Position numbers and translations under genes: made by a program. Under the pieces are notes generated by a model. That model was not told the origin of the DNA, searched no databases, and worked only from the letters and a program-made list of their open reading frames with translations. This document shows positions 7,737 through 14,468 of a DNA stretch of 14,468 nt, in pieces (position 1 is the stretch's first letter; each line of letters begins with the position of its first letter). Source of the stretch: an uncultured Ideonella sp. (GTDB lineage Bacteria > Pseudomonadota > Gammaproteobacteria > Burkholderiales > Burkholderiaceae); contig CAMLGG010000131.1 in the NCBI GenBank assembly GCA_946479475.1, positions 1 to 14,468 on the forward strand, written 5' to 3'.

Positions 7737-8189
7737 TTGAAGCGCGAGAAGATCCCGTTCCCGGTCAAGGTGCCCTTCGTCGAGCGCCTGGGCCTGGAAC
7801 TGCATGCCTGTTCCCACGGCGCCAGCGAGATCCGCGTCGACCTCACCGAGTCACACATGAACTCCTGGGAGGTCGCCCACGGCGGCGTGGTGATGACCAT
7901 GCTCGACGTGGCGATGGCCATGGCCGCGCGCAGCCAGAACCTCGAAGGCCCGGGCGTCGCCACCATCGAGATGAAGACCAGCTTCATGCGCCCCGCCGAA
8001 GGCGAACTGCGTGCGATCGGCAAGCTGCTGCAGCGCACGACCACGCTAGCCTTCTGCGAGGCCTCGGTGGTGGACGCCGAAGGCCAGCTCTGCGCCCACG
8101 CCACCGGCACCTTCAAGTACGTGCGGGCCCTGCCCGTCAAGGGGCGCGAGATCAAGCCCCTGCAGCGACGCGACAACGACAACCCATGA
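7737..8189 (+). CDS. PaaI-family hotdog-fold thioesterase (third of three)
   Basis: A 150-residue hotdog protein. The signature reads EVAHGGVVMTMLDVAMAMAA, with H48-G49-G50 and D57 as the probable catalytic aspartate, followed by the strand TIEMKTSFMRPAEGELRAIG. The start is a TTG codon at 7737, supported by GGAGG at 7723-7727. The next in-frame ATG, inside ESHMNSWEV at about residue 41, would cut away the start of the fold. It is distant in sequence from the two thioesterases at 4096-4965, so the cluster holds three separate hotdog lineages. The gene lies between an SDR and a CurA-like reductase with very short spacing, which suggests action on a CoA ester handled by those enzymes. Acyl-CoA specificity is not visible. 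Confidence 0.88.
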   Translation: MKREKIPFPVKVPFVERLGLELHACSHGASEIRVDLTESHMNSWEVAHGGVVMTMLDVAMAMAARSQNLEGPGVATIEMKTSFMRPAEGELRAIGKLLQRTTTLAFCEASVVDAEGQLCAHATGTFKYVRALPVKGREIKPLQRRDNDNP

Positions 8190-8205
8190 TGAAAGGACGT
8201 CGACC

Positions 8206-9225
8206 ATGACCACGATGAACCACCAGATCCAGCTCGCTTCCCGCCCCGAGGGCGAGCCCACCGCGGCCAACTTCCGCCTCGTCGAGGTGCCCGTGCCGGC
8301 GCTGAAGGACGGCGACGTGCTGGTGCGCAACCACTACCTGAGCCTCGACCCCTACATGCGCGGTCGCATGAACGACTCCAAGAGCTACGCCGCGCCGCAG
8401 CCGCTGGACGAGGTGATGATCGGTGGCACGGTCGGCGAGGTGGTCGAGTCGCGCAACCCCGCCTTCGCCGCCGGCGACAAGGTGGTCGGCATGGGCGGCT
8501 GGCAGGAGTACGTGGTCGTTGGCGCGCACGAGCGCGGCGCGCTGCGCAAGGTCGACACCACCCACATCCCGCTGTCGGCCTACCTCGGCGCGGTCGGCAT
8601 GCCGGGCGTCACCGCCTGGTACGGCCTGGTGAAGATCATCAACCCCAAGGCCGGCGAGACGGTGGTGGTGAGCGCCGCCAGTGGCGCGGTGGGCGGTGCC
8701 GTCGGGCAGCTTGCCAAGGCGCGCGGCTGCCGTGCGGTCGGCATCGCCGGCGGCCCCGAGAAGTGCGCCGCGGTGGTCAACGAGCTGGGCTTCGACGCCT
8801 GCATCGACTACAAGGCCCACCCGGACGTGAAGTCGCTGTCCAAGGCGCTGAAGGAAGCCTGCCCCGACGGCATCGACGGCTACTTCGAGAACGTGGGCGG
8901 CATGATCCTCGACGCGGTGATGCTGCGCTGCAACGCCTTCGCCCGCGTGGCCCTGTGCGGGATGATCGCCGGCTACAACGGCGAGCCCATCCCGATGGCC
9001 GTGCCCCAGCTGCTGCTGACCAACCGCATGAAGCTCGAGGGCTTCATCGTCAGCGAGCACATGGAGGTCTGGCCCGAGGCGCTGAAGGAGCTGGGCACGC
9101 TGGTGGCCACCGGCAAGTTCAAGTACCGCGAAACGGTCGCCCAAGGGCTGGCCAGCGCGCCCGAGGCCTTCCTCGGCCTGCTCAAGGGCCGCAACTTCGG
9201 CAAGCAGCTGGTCAAGCTGGTCTGA
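8206..9225 (+). CDS. NADPH-dependent MDR-family reductase, CurA / leukotriene B4 dehydrogenase-like
   Basis: A 339-residue medium-chain reductase without the zinc-binding residues of alcohol dehydrogenases. Recognisable stretches are HYLSLDPYMRGRMND near residue 45, MIGGTVGEVVES, LGAVGMPGVTAWYGL, the nucleotide-binding SAASGAVGGAVGQ at 156-168, and a C-terminus LLKGRNFGKQLVKLV. These track closely with E. coli CurA (YncB) and with animal prostaglandin/leukotriene reductases, which reduce the C=C bond of alpha,beta-unsaturated ketones and aldehydes using NADPH. In this operon it may saturate unsaturated intermediates or detoxify reactive enals and enones; that is inference. The ATG at 8206 follows AAGGA at 8193-8197. 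Its stop overlaps the next start in a TGATG arrangement (9223-9227), indicating translational coupling. Confidence 0.92.
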   Translation: MTTMNHQIQLASRPEGEPTAANFRLVEVPVPALKDGDVLVRNHYLSLDPYMRGRMNDSKSYAAPQPLDEVMIGGTVGEVVESRNPAFAAGDKVVGMGGWQEYVVVGAHERGALRKVDTTHIPLSAYLGAVGMPGVTAWYGLVKIINPKAGETVVVSAASGAVGGAVGQLAKARGCRAVGIAGGPEKCAAVVNELGFDACIDYKAHPDVKSLSKALKEACPDGIDGYFENVGGMILDAVMLRCNAFARVALCGMIAGYNGEPIPMAVPQLLLTNRMKLEGFIVSEHMEVWPEALKELGTLVATGKFKYRETVAQGLASAPEAFLGLLKGRNFGKQLVKLV

Positions 9226-9680
9226 TGTCCGCAGCGATCACCTGGGAGTGGACGCGCTTCGAGGGCCTGTCGCTGCAGGCCCTTTACGAAGTGCTGGCCC
9301 TGAGGCAGAAGGTCTTCGTGCTGGAGCAGGGGCCTTACCTCGATGCGGACGGGCTGGACCAGCACAGCTGGCACCTGCTGGGACGGGACGACGAAGGTGA
9401 GCTTCTGCTCTACCTGCGCGTCGTCGACCCCGGATTCAAGTACGACGAACCCTCGATCGGCCGCGTGGTGATCGCCAAGAGCCTGCGCGGCACGGGCCTC
9501 GGCCGGGTGATGATGGCCGAAGCAGTGAAGAGATGCGATGAAGCGTGGCCAGGCCGCGCCAACCGCATCAGCGCCCAGGCGCACCTGGGCCGGTTCTACG
9601 GCGAGTTCGGCTACGTGCCGGTGGGCGAGCCCTATCTCGAGGACAACATCCCCCACCAGGAAATGCTGAGGCAGCCATGA
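9225..9680 (+). CDS. elaA: GNAT-family N-acetyltransferase, ElaA type
   Basis: A 151-residue protein whose ATG at 9225 shares a base with the stop of the reductase gene. It follows E. coli ElaA through its length: LYEVLALRQKVFVLEQ, then GLDQHSWHLLG, IGRVVIAKSLRGTGLGRVMM with the acetyl-CoA pyrophosphate loop at R88-G-T-G-L-G93, AQAHLGRFYGEFGYVPVGE, and the end EDNIPHQEML. GNAT enzymes transfer the acetyl group from acetyl-CoA to an amine; the physiological substrate of ElaA is not known to me. The long open frame further upstream in this register is a shadow of the reductase gene. The last bases overlap the next gene in ATGA form (9677-9680), so reductase, acetyltransferase and AidB homologue should be translated as a coupled set. 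Confidence 0.9.
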   Translation: MSAAITWEWTRFEGLSLQALYEVLALRQKVFVLEQGPYLDADGLDQHSWHLLGRDDEGELLLYLRVVDPGFKYDEPSIGRVVIAKSLRGTGLGRVMMAEAVKRCDEAWPGRANRISAQAHLGRFYGEFGYVPVGEPYLEDNIPHQEMLRQP

Positions 9681-11350
9681 ACGCCGCGACCGCATCGCCG
9701 ACCCATGACGTCACCAACCAGCCCGCGCCGCTGGCCGACGTCAATCTCTTCGAGGGCGATCGGGCGCTGCGCGATGCGCTCGCGTTCAATGCGCCGGCCC
9801 TGGACACGTCCGACCTGGGCGCGCTCGGGGCCGAGGTGGGCAGCAGCGCGATGCAGGCCCACGCGCGCCTGGCCAACCTGCACAAGCCGGTGCTGCACAC
9901 GCATGACCGGCAGGGCCGTCGCGTCGACGAGGTCGAGTTCCATCCGAGCTACCACGCGTTGATGGCCGGCGTGATCGGCCACGGCCTGCACGGCGCGCCG
10001 TGGAGCGAGGCGCCTGGCGGCCACCTGCGCCGCGCCGCGGGCTTCATCCTCTTCACCGAACTGGAGCCCTCGGTGATGTGCCCCGTCTCGATGAGCTATG
10101 CGGTCACGCCGGCGCTGCGGGCCAACGCGGCGCTGCATGCCGAGTGGGGTGCCAAGGTCACCGCCCCTGTCTACGACGACCGCCCCCTGCCGATGGCCTC
10201 CAAGCGCGGCGTGACGCTGGGCATGGGCATGACCGAGAAGCAGGGCGGCTCGGACGTCCGCGCCAACACCACGCGGGCCGAGCGCGACGGCGAGGACGCC
10301 TGGGGCGAGCGCTACCGGATCACCGGCCACAAGTGGTTCTTCTCCGCGCCACAGAGCGATGCCCACCTCGTGCTCGCGCAGGCGGGCGGCGGCCTGTCCT
10401 GCTTCCTCGTGCCGCGCTGGCTGCCGGATGGCTCGCGCAACCGCGTCGAGATCCAGCGCCTGAAGGACAAGCTCGGCAACCACGCCAACGCGAGCTCGGA
10501 GGTGGAGTTTCGCGAAGCGCTGGGTTGGCGCGTCGGCGACGAGGGCCGGGGCATCCCGCAGATCCTGGCGATGGGCGCATTGACGCGCCTGGATTGCGCG
10601 CTCGGCACCGCCGGCCTGATGCGCCAGGCGCTCGGCCTCGCGATCCACCATGCCGCGCAACGCGAGGCCTTCGGCCGGAAGCTGGCCGAGCATCCGCTGA
10701 TGAAGAACGTGCTGGCCGACCTGGCGCTGGAGAGCGAAGCCGCCACGGCGCTGGCGCTGCGTGTCGCCCGCACGGTGGACCGCAGCGAACACGGCCAGGA
10801 TGCGAGCGGCCACGAGGCCTTGATGCGCCGCGTGCTCACGCCGGTGGCGAAGTTCTGGGTCTGCAAGCGTGGCAGCCATTTCGCCCAGGAGGCGATGGAG
10901 TGCCTGGGCGGCAACGGCTACGTGGAGGAGCAGAGCGAGGGCGTGATGGCTCGCATCTACCGCGAGATGCCGCTGAACTCGATCTGGGAAGGCGCGGGCA
11001 ACATCATGGCCATCGACTTGCTTCGTTCGCTGCGCGGCGGGCCGGTGGCCGAGGCACTCGACGCCGAGCTCGCGCCTGCGCTCGGTGCGCATGCCGCGTT
11101 CGACCGGCTGGCCGGCACGCTGCCTTCGCGGCTGGACGGACTCACCGACGAATCCGAGGCCCGCGTGCTGGCGCGCGACGTTGCCCTGGCCGTGCAGGCC
11201 GCGCTGCTTCGCCAGCACGCGCCCGACTTCGTGTTCGAAGCTTTCTGCGAGTCGCGCCTTCGCACTGGCGATTCGCTCGGCGCCTTCGGCAGCCTGCCGC
11301 GCACCGCCGCCTTCGACGCACTCGTCGCCCGGGCCAACCCCATCCAGTGA
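9677..11350 (+). CDS. aidB: AidB-type acyl-CoA dehydrogenase family protein
   Basis: A 557-residue protein, close to the length of E. coli AidB (about 540). The match is strong: NQPAPLADVNLFEGDRAL at the N-terminus, VEFHPSYHALM, CPVSMSYAVTPALR, the flavin-site region MGMTEKQGGSDVRANTTRAE, GHKWFFSAPQSDAHLVLAQA, RLKDKLGNHANASSEVEF, and REMPLNSIWEGAGNIM, where E438 occupies the acyl-CoA dehydrogenase catalytic base position. E. coli AidB is an FAD protein of the alkylation response that binds DNA and has weak isovaleryl-CoA dehydrogenase activity. Here the C-terminal domain (about 445-557) has no lysine and more acidic than basic residues, so DNA binding like that of E. coli is uncertain. The start ATG overlaps the elaA stop and follows TGAGG at 9667-9671. 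A longer upstream frame is a shadow. Confidence 0.92.
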   Translation: MNAATASPTHDVTNQPAPLADVNLFEGDRALRDALAFNAPALDTSDLGALGAEVGSSAMQAHARLANLHKPVLHTHDRQGRRVDEVEFHPSYHALMAGVIGHGLHGAPWSEAPGGHLRRAAGFILFTELEPSVMCPVSMSYAVTPALRANAALHAEWGAKVTAPVYDDRPLPMASKRGVTLGMGMTEKQGGSDVRANTTRAERDGEDAWGERYRITGHKWFFSAPQSDAHLVLAQAGGGLSCFLVPRWLPDGSRNRVEIQRLKDKLGNHANASSEVEFREALGWRVGDEGRGIPQILAMGALTRLDCALGTAGLMRQALGLAIHHAAQREAFGRKLAEHPLMKNVLADLALESEAATALALRVARTVDRSEHGQDASGHEALMRRVLTPVAKFWVCKRGSHFAQEAMECLGGNGYVEEQSEGVMARIYREMPLNSIWEGAGNIMAIDLLRSLRGGPVAEALDAELAPALGAHAAFDRLAGTLPSRLDGLTDESEARVLARDVALAVQAALLRQHAPDFVFEAFCESRLRTGDSLGAFGSLPRTAAFDALVARANPIQ

Positions 11351-11361
11351 AGGACATCGAA

Positions 11362-12273
11362 ATGGGCTACTTCAGCGGCCGCACCGCGGTCATCACCGGC
11401 GCGGCTTCCGGCTTCGGCCTGGAGGCCTCGCGCATCGCCGCGCGCGAGGGCATGAACGTCGTCATGGCGGACGTGATGCCGGAGCCGCTCGCCAAGGCCG
11501 CGGCCGAGGTGCAGCTGCTCGGCGTCGAGGTGCTGCCGGTCCCGGTGGACGTCTCCAGTGCCGAGCGGGTGCAGGCCCTGGCCGACGCCACGGTGGAGCG
11601 CTTCGGCACCCCGCACTTCGTCTTCAACAACGCCGGCATCTCGGTCGGCGGCCTGGTCTGGGAGCACACGCTCAAGGATTGGGAGTGGATCATCGGCGTC
11701 AACCTGATGGGCGTGGCGCACGGCGTGCGCGTGTTCACGCCGCTGATGCTGGATGCGGCGAGGAAGGACCCGTCCTACCGCGGTCACATCGTCAACACCG
11801 CCTCGATGGCCGGGCTCGTCAACATGCCCAACCAGGGCGCCTACAACGTGACCAAGCACGCGGTGGTGTCGCTGAGCGAGACGCTCTACCAGGATCTCGC
11901 GCTGGTGACCGAGCAGGTCCACGCCCACGTGCTCTGCCCCTACTTCGTGCCGACCGGCATCGCCCACAGCGAGCGTGCGCGGCCAGGCGAGATGAGCGAC
12001 GGCTCGGCGATGACCACCAGCCAGAAGGTCGCGCAGGCGCTGGGCGTGAAGGCGGTGGCCAGCGGCAAGGTGAGCGCGGCCGAGGTGGCGCAGTTCGTCT
12101 TCGACGCGATGCAGGCGAACCGCTTCTACATCTTCAGCCATCCCAACGAGCGGGCCCTCGCGCCGGTGGCCGTGCGCGCCGAGGACATCGTCCAGATGCG
12201 CAACCCGACCGATCCCTTCGCCCACCGGCCCGAGCTCGGCGAGCAGCTGCGCGCGGCGCTGCGGCAAGCCTGA
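11362..12273 (+). CDS. SDR-family NAD(P)-dependent oxidoreductase (second)
   Basis: A 303-residue short-chain dehydrogenase. T12-G-A-A-S-G-F-G19 is the cofactor motif, NNAGISVGG follows near residue 92, and the catalytic residues are S148 (NTASMAG), Y161 and K165 (YNVTKHAV). An aspartate in VVMADVM at the end of the second strand suggests NAD+ preference, a common rule for this family. The tail is about 50 residues longer than in minimal SDRs and ends with FYIFSHPNERALAPV and a short helical segment. Substrate unknown. The ATG at 11362 has AAGGA at 11350-11354 before it. An in-frame GTG at 11347, overlapping the aidB stop as GTGA, would add five residues and cannot be excluded. It closes the second compact gene run; 110 bases without recognisable sites follow. 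Confidence 0.92.
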   Translation: MGYFSGRTAVITGAASGFGLEASRIAAREGMNVVMADVMPEPLAKAAAEVQLLGVEVLPVPVDVSSAERVQALADATVERFGTPHFVFNNAGISVGGLVWEHTLKDWEWIIGVNLMGVAHGVRVFTPLMLDAARKDPSYRGHIVNTASMAGLVNMPNQGAYNVTKHAVVSLSETLYQDLALVTEQVHAHVLCPYFVPTGIAHSERARPGEMSDGSAMTTSQKVAQALGVKAVASGKVSAAEVAQFVFDAMQANRFYIFSHPNERALAPVAVRAEDIVQMRNPTDPFAHRPELGEQLRAALRQA

Positions 12274-12383
12274 TCCGGCCTCTGGCGCAGCCCCCATCGC
12301 GGGCGTACGATCACTTGGCCTTCGCCAGCGGTCCGAGCCGCCGCCGGCGCAGGCCAGGCCATCGGCTCGAAGAGGAGCTTGCC

Positions 12384-13148
12384 ATGGACCATGCGATCCA
12401 GCGGCTGCACGCCGCCGTGGAGACCCCGGCCGTCCGCCGCATCGATGCGGCGCAACCCCTGGTGTGGCTGCGCCAGGGCTGGGCCGATCTCGCCCAGGCG
12501 GGCTGGGCCAGCCTGGCCCACGGTGCCTTCATATCGGCGCTCGGAATCTGCCTGATGCTGCTGGCCTGGAAGGCGCCTTACCTGGTGCCGGCCTACCTCG
12601 GCGGCTTCCTGCTCGTCGCGCCGTTCGCGGCGATCGGCCTGTATGCGATCTCCCGCCAGCTTGACCAGGATCAAGCGGTCGACGGCCACGCGGCGCTCCA
12701 AGCCTGGCGCGACAACGCAGGCTCGGTGGCCCTGTTCGGCCTCATGCTGGCCGTGGCCCTGATTTTCTGGGAGCGGACGACGGCCGTGCTGTTCGCGCTG
12801 CTCTACACCGGCAACGCGAGCGACGCGGGCAGCGTGCTGTCGGCCTTGTTCAATGAGCCGCTGCTGGGCGTGGCCTTCTTCGGCGCGGGTGCCGTGCTCG
12901 CCGCGCTCGTGTTCGCCTTCGGCGTGGTCACCGTGCCGATGATGCTGGACAGGCCGGTGGACATCGTCACCGCCGCGATGACCAGCCTGCGCTGCTGCGT
13001 GCAGAACCCGGGCGCGATGCTCGTCTGGGCCGCCTGGCTCGCCGGCATCACGGCGCTCGGCTTCGCCTCCGGCATGCTCGGCCTGATCGTGGCGTTCCCG
13101 CTCCTGGGCCACGCCAGCTGGCGGGCCTACCGGGACCTGGTCGAGTAG
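12384..13148 (+). CDS. DUF2189 multi-pass inner-membrane protein
   Basis: A 254-residue protein with about six hydrophobic segments, at roughly 47-61, 66-89, 113-129, 159-187, 211-228 and 230-242. The amphipathic start LVWLRQGWADLAQAGWASL, the stretch VVTVPMMLDRPVDIVTAAMTS near residue 181 and the ending LLGHASWRAYRDLV are typical of DUF2189 proteins, a family of unknown function found in proteobacteria. The ATG at 12384 has a strong AGAGGAG site at 12371-12377. It stands 110 bases from the SDR gene and 128 bases from tex, so it is probably its own unit or a loosely attached operon end. No link to fatty-acid metabolism is visible. Long open frames upstream in this register are shadows of aidB and the SDR gene. 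Confidence 0.88.
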   Translation: MDHAIQRLHAAVETPAVRRIDAAQPLVWLRQGWADLAQAGWASLAHGAFISALGICLMLLAWKAPYLVPAYLGGFLLVAPFAAIGLYAISRQLDQDQAVDGHAALQAWRDNAGSVALFGLMLAVALIFWERTTAVLFALLYTGNASDAGSVLSALFNEPLLGVAFFGAGAVLAALVFAFGVVTVPMMLDRPVDIVTAAMTSLRCCVQNPGAMLVWAAWLAGITALGFASGMLGLIVAFPLLGHASWRAYRDLVE

Positions 13149-13184
13149 GGGACCGGGCAGCAAGCCCCACAGCCCACGGACGAT

Positions 13185-13234
13185 GACAAGCTGCCGGTTC
13201 AAGCGGCTTTCGCCGCTTGAACCGGCAGCTTGTC
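13185..13234. repeat. Perfect 23-bp inverted repeat with 4-base loop
   Basis: Positions 13185-13207 are exactly complementary to 13212-13234, with loop TTTC at 13208-13211. The arms start GACAAGCTGCCGG and end AAGCGGC. On the plus strand no T-tract follows (TGGCACACTCG), and none follows on the minus strand, so this is not a textbook intrinsic terminator. An RNA copied from the minus strand would carry a GAAA (GNRA) loop closed by C-G, an especially stable form. It lies 36 bases after the DUF2189 stop and 42 bases before the probable tex start. It could stop or protect the upstream transcript, structure the tex leader, or be a copy of a dispersed palindrome. Confidence 0.9.
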
Positions 13235-13258
13235 TGGCACACTCGCGCGCTTTCTAGG
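13230..13258 (+). promoter_or_regulatory. Weak candidate promoter for tex
   Basis: TTGTCT at 13230-13235 and TCTAGG at 13253-13258 are 17 bases apart and match the sigma-70 hexamers at 4 of 6 and 3 of 6 positions. The -35 element overlaps the right arm of the inverted repeat. The match is poor, and initiation here would leave a leader of about a dozen bases before the TTG at 13277. Listed only as the best candidate in this gap. Confidence 0.2.
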
Positions 13259-13276
13259 CTTCGCTCCGACCCGGTT

Positions 13277-14468
13277 TTGGAAAAGATCCTGTTGCAAATC
13301 GCCGCCGAGCTGAAGGTCCGGCCGGCGCAAGTGAATGCAGCCGTGCAGCTGCTCGACGGCGGGGCCACGGTGCCCTTCATCGCCCGCTACCGCAAGGAGG
13401 CCACCGACGGCCTGGACGACACCCAGCTGCGGGAGCTCGAGGCTCGCCTGGGTTACCTGCGCGAGCTGGAGGAACGCCGCACCGCCGTGCTCAAGAGCAT
13501 CGAGGAGCAGGGCAAGCTCACCGCCGAACTGCGGGCCGCCATCGAGGCCGCCCCCACCAAGCAGGAGCTCGAAGACCTCTACCTGCCCTACAAGCCCAAG
13601 CGCCGCACCAAGGGCATGATCGCCCGCGAGGCCGGCCTGGAGCCGCTGGCGGACAAGCTCTTCGCCGATCCGTCGCTGGATCCTCAGGCCGAGGCGGCAG
13701 CCTTCATCAACGCCGATGCCGGTTTCGCCGATGCCTTCGCGGTGCTGGACGGCGTCCGCGACCTGCTCTCCGAGCGCTGGGCCGAGGATGCCTCGCTGGT
13801 GGGCAAGCTGCGCGAGTGGCTGTGGGAGGAGGGCCTGTTCCAATCGAAGCTGATGGAAGGCAAGGACCCGAACAACGCCGACGTCGCCAAGTTCCGCGAC
13901 TACTTCGAGTACGACGAGCCCATCCGCACCGTGCCCTCGCACCGCGCGCTCGCGGTGTTCCGCGGCCGCACGCAGGAGATCCTCGACGCGAAGCTGATCC
14001 TCGACGAAGAGGTCGTTCCGGGCCAGCCCACGCTCGCCGAAGGCCGCATCGCCCACCACCTCGGCTGGCGCCATGCCAAGCGGGCCGGCGACGAGCTGAT
14101 CCGCAAGACCATCGCCTGGACCTGGAAGGTCAAGCTCTCGATGAGCCTGGAGCGCGACCTCTTCGGCCGCCTGCGCGAGGAGGCCGAGAAGGTGGCCATC
14201 AAGGTCTTCAGCGAGAACCTGCGCGACCTGCTGCTCGCCGCGCCCGCCGGCAAGCGGGTGGTGATGGGCCTGGACCCGGGCATCCGCACCGGCGTGAAGG
14301 TGGCGGTGGTGAGCGACACCGGCAAGGTGCTGGACACCCACACCGTCTACCCGCACGAGCCGCGCAAGGATTGGGAAGGCTCGATCCACACGCTCGGCCG
14401 CCTGTGCGCCACCCACGGCGTCAACCTGATCGCCATCGGCAACGGCACGGCCAGCCGCGAGACCGACA
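13277..14468 (+). CDS. tex: Tex family RNA-binding transcription accessory protein, N-terminal part
   Basis: The frame is open to the window edge, giving 397 of an expected 750-800 residues. The N-terminal Tex helical domain is plain: QIAAELKVRPAQVNAAVQLL, GGATVPFIARYRKEATDGLD, then TKQELEDLYLPYKPKRRTKG. The central helices include KFRDYFEYDEPIRTVPSHRA. From about residue 328 the YqgF-like (RNase H fold) domain begins with VVMGLDPGIRTGVKVAVV; the helix-hairpin-helix and S1 RNA-binding domains would follow outside the window. Tex proteins bind nucleic acid and influence transcription, with roles in toxin expression and stress tolerance reported in several pathogens. No ATG or GTG exists in frame between the upstream stop at 13184-13186 and the conserved region. 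TTG at 13277 gives MEKILLQIAAEL; TTG at 13292 is the alternative. Neither has a good ribosome site. Confidence 0.93.
   Translation, partial: MEKILLQIAAELKVRPAQVNAAVQLLDGGATVPFIARYRKEATDGLDDTQLRELEARLGYLRELEERRTAVLKSIEEQGKLTAELRAAIEAAPTKQELEDLYLPYKPKRRTKGMIAREAGLEPLADKLFADPSLDPQAEAAAFINADAGFADAFAVLDGVRDLLSERWAEDASLVGKLREWLWEEGLFQSKLMEGKDPNNADVAKFRDYFEYDEPIRTVPSHRALAVFRGRTQEILDAKLILDEEVVPGQPTLAEGRIAHHLGWRHAKRAGDELIRKTIAWTWKVKLSMSLERDLFGRLREEAEKVAIKVFSENLRDLLLAAPAGKRVVMGLDPGIRTGVKVAVVSDTGKVLDTHTVYPHEPRKDWEGSIHTLGRLCATHGVNLIAIGNGTASRETD

Noticed and set aside
9632..11218. A 528-codon minus-strand open frame opposite aidB, with similar long antisense frames at 517-2001, 1994-3121, 3088-4392 and 13199-14416
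   Set aside because: All are shadows caused by GC-rich third codon positions; none shows recognisable motifs or a ribosome site.
11085..13148. A 687-codon frame that would place a long N-terminal extension on the DUF2189 protein
   Set aside because: The extension is a shadow of aidB and the SDR gene. The ATG at 12384 has a strong ribosome site and gives a typical DUF2189 length.
13235..13250. A sigma-54-like TGGCAC element before tex
   Set aside because: The required GC of the -12 element is not at the correct 10-base distance from the GG.
1..14468. Defence system, CRISPR array, prophage, transposon or genomic island
   Set aside because: No repeat array, integrase, transposase, nuclease or toxin-antitoxin genes are visible; composition and strand are uniform throughout.

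Overview
The window is about 14.5 kb of uniformly high-GC bacterial DNA with all genes on the plus strand. Protein types, codon bias, gene order and an intergenic hairpin block at about 6800-6866 suggest a betaproteobacterium of the order Burkholderiales (Comamonadaceae / Rubrivivax-Leptothrix type). This is a judgement from memory of such genomes. No rRNA, tRNA, phage, transposase or CRISPR signal is visible.

Layout. (1) Positions 1-6793: a tightly packed fatty-acid beta-oxidation operon. It holds the C-terminal end of a 3-hydroxyacyl-CoA dehydrogenase, a membrane-anchored PM20D1-like M20 hydrolase, a thiolase, a secreted Sel1-repeat protein of unknown role, two adjacent PaaI-type hotdog thioesterases and a ~600-residue acyl-CoA dehydrogenase. 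(2) 6794-6939: a 146-bp gap with two short GC-rich hairpins that looks like a dispersed intergenic repeat. (3) 6940-12273: a second compact run with an SDR oxidoreductase, a third hotdog thioesterase (TTG start), a CurA-like NADPH-dependent reductase, an ElaA-type GNAT acetyltransferase, an AidB-type acyl-CoA dehydrogenase homologue and a second SDR. Several junctions have overlapping stop and start codons. (4) 12384-13148: a DUF2189 multi-pass membrane protein. (5) 13149-13276: a gap with a perfect 23-bp inverted repeat. (6) 13277-end: the 5' part of tex, an RNA-binding transcription accessory protein.

How the genes fit together. Acyl-CoA dehydrogenase, 3-hydroxyacyl-CoA dehydrogenase and thiolase supply most of a beta-oxidation spiral. 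The three thioesterases could release CoA from dead-end acyl-CoAs. The SDRs and the CurA-like reductase could handle oxidised or unsaturated intermediates. The PM20D1-like enzyme could release fatty acids from N-acyl amino acids into the same pathway. These links are inferences from clustering. DUF2189 and tex look like unrelated downstream genes.

I see no clearly new defence, mobile or RNA-guided system. The points most worth checking are the PM20D1-like gene inside the fad-type operon, the perfect hairpin before tex, the ElaA-AidB coupling and the unrecognised C-terminal part of the Sel1 protein.
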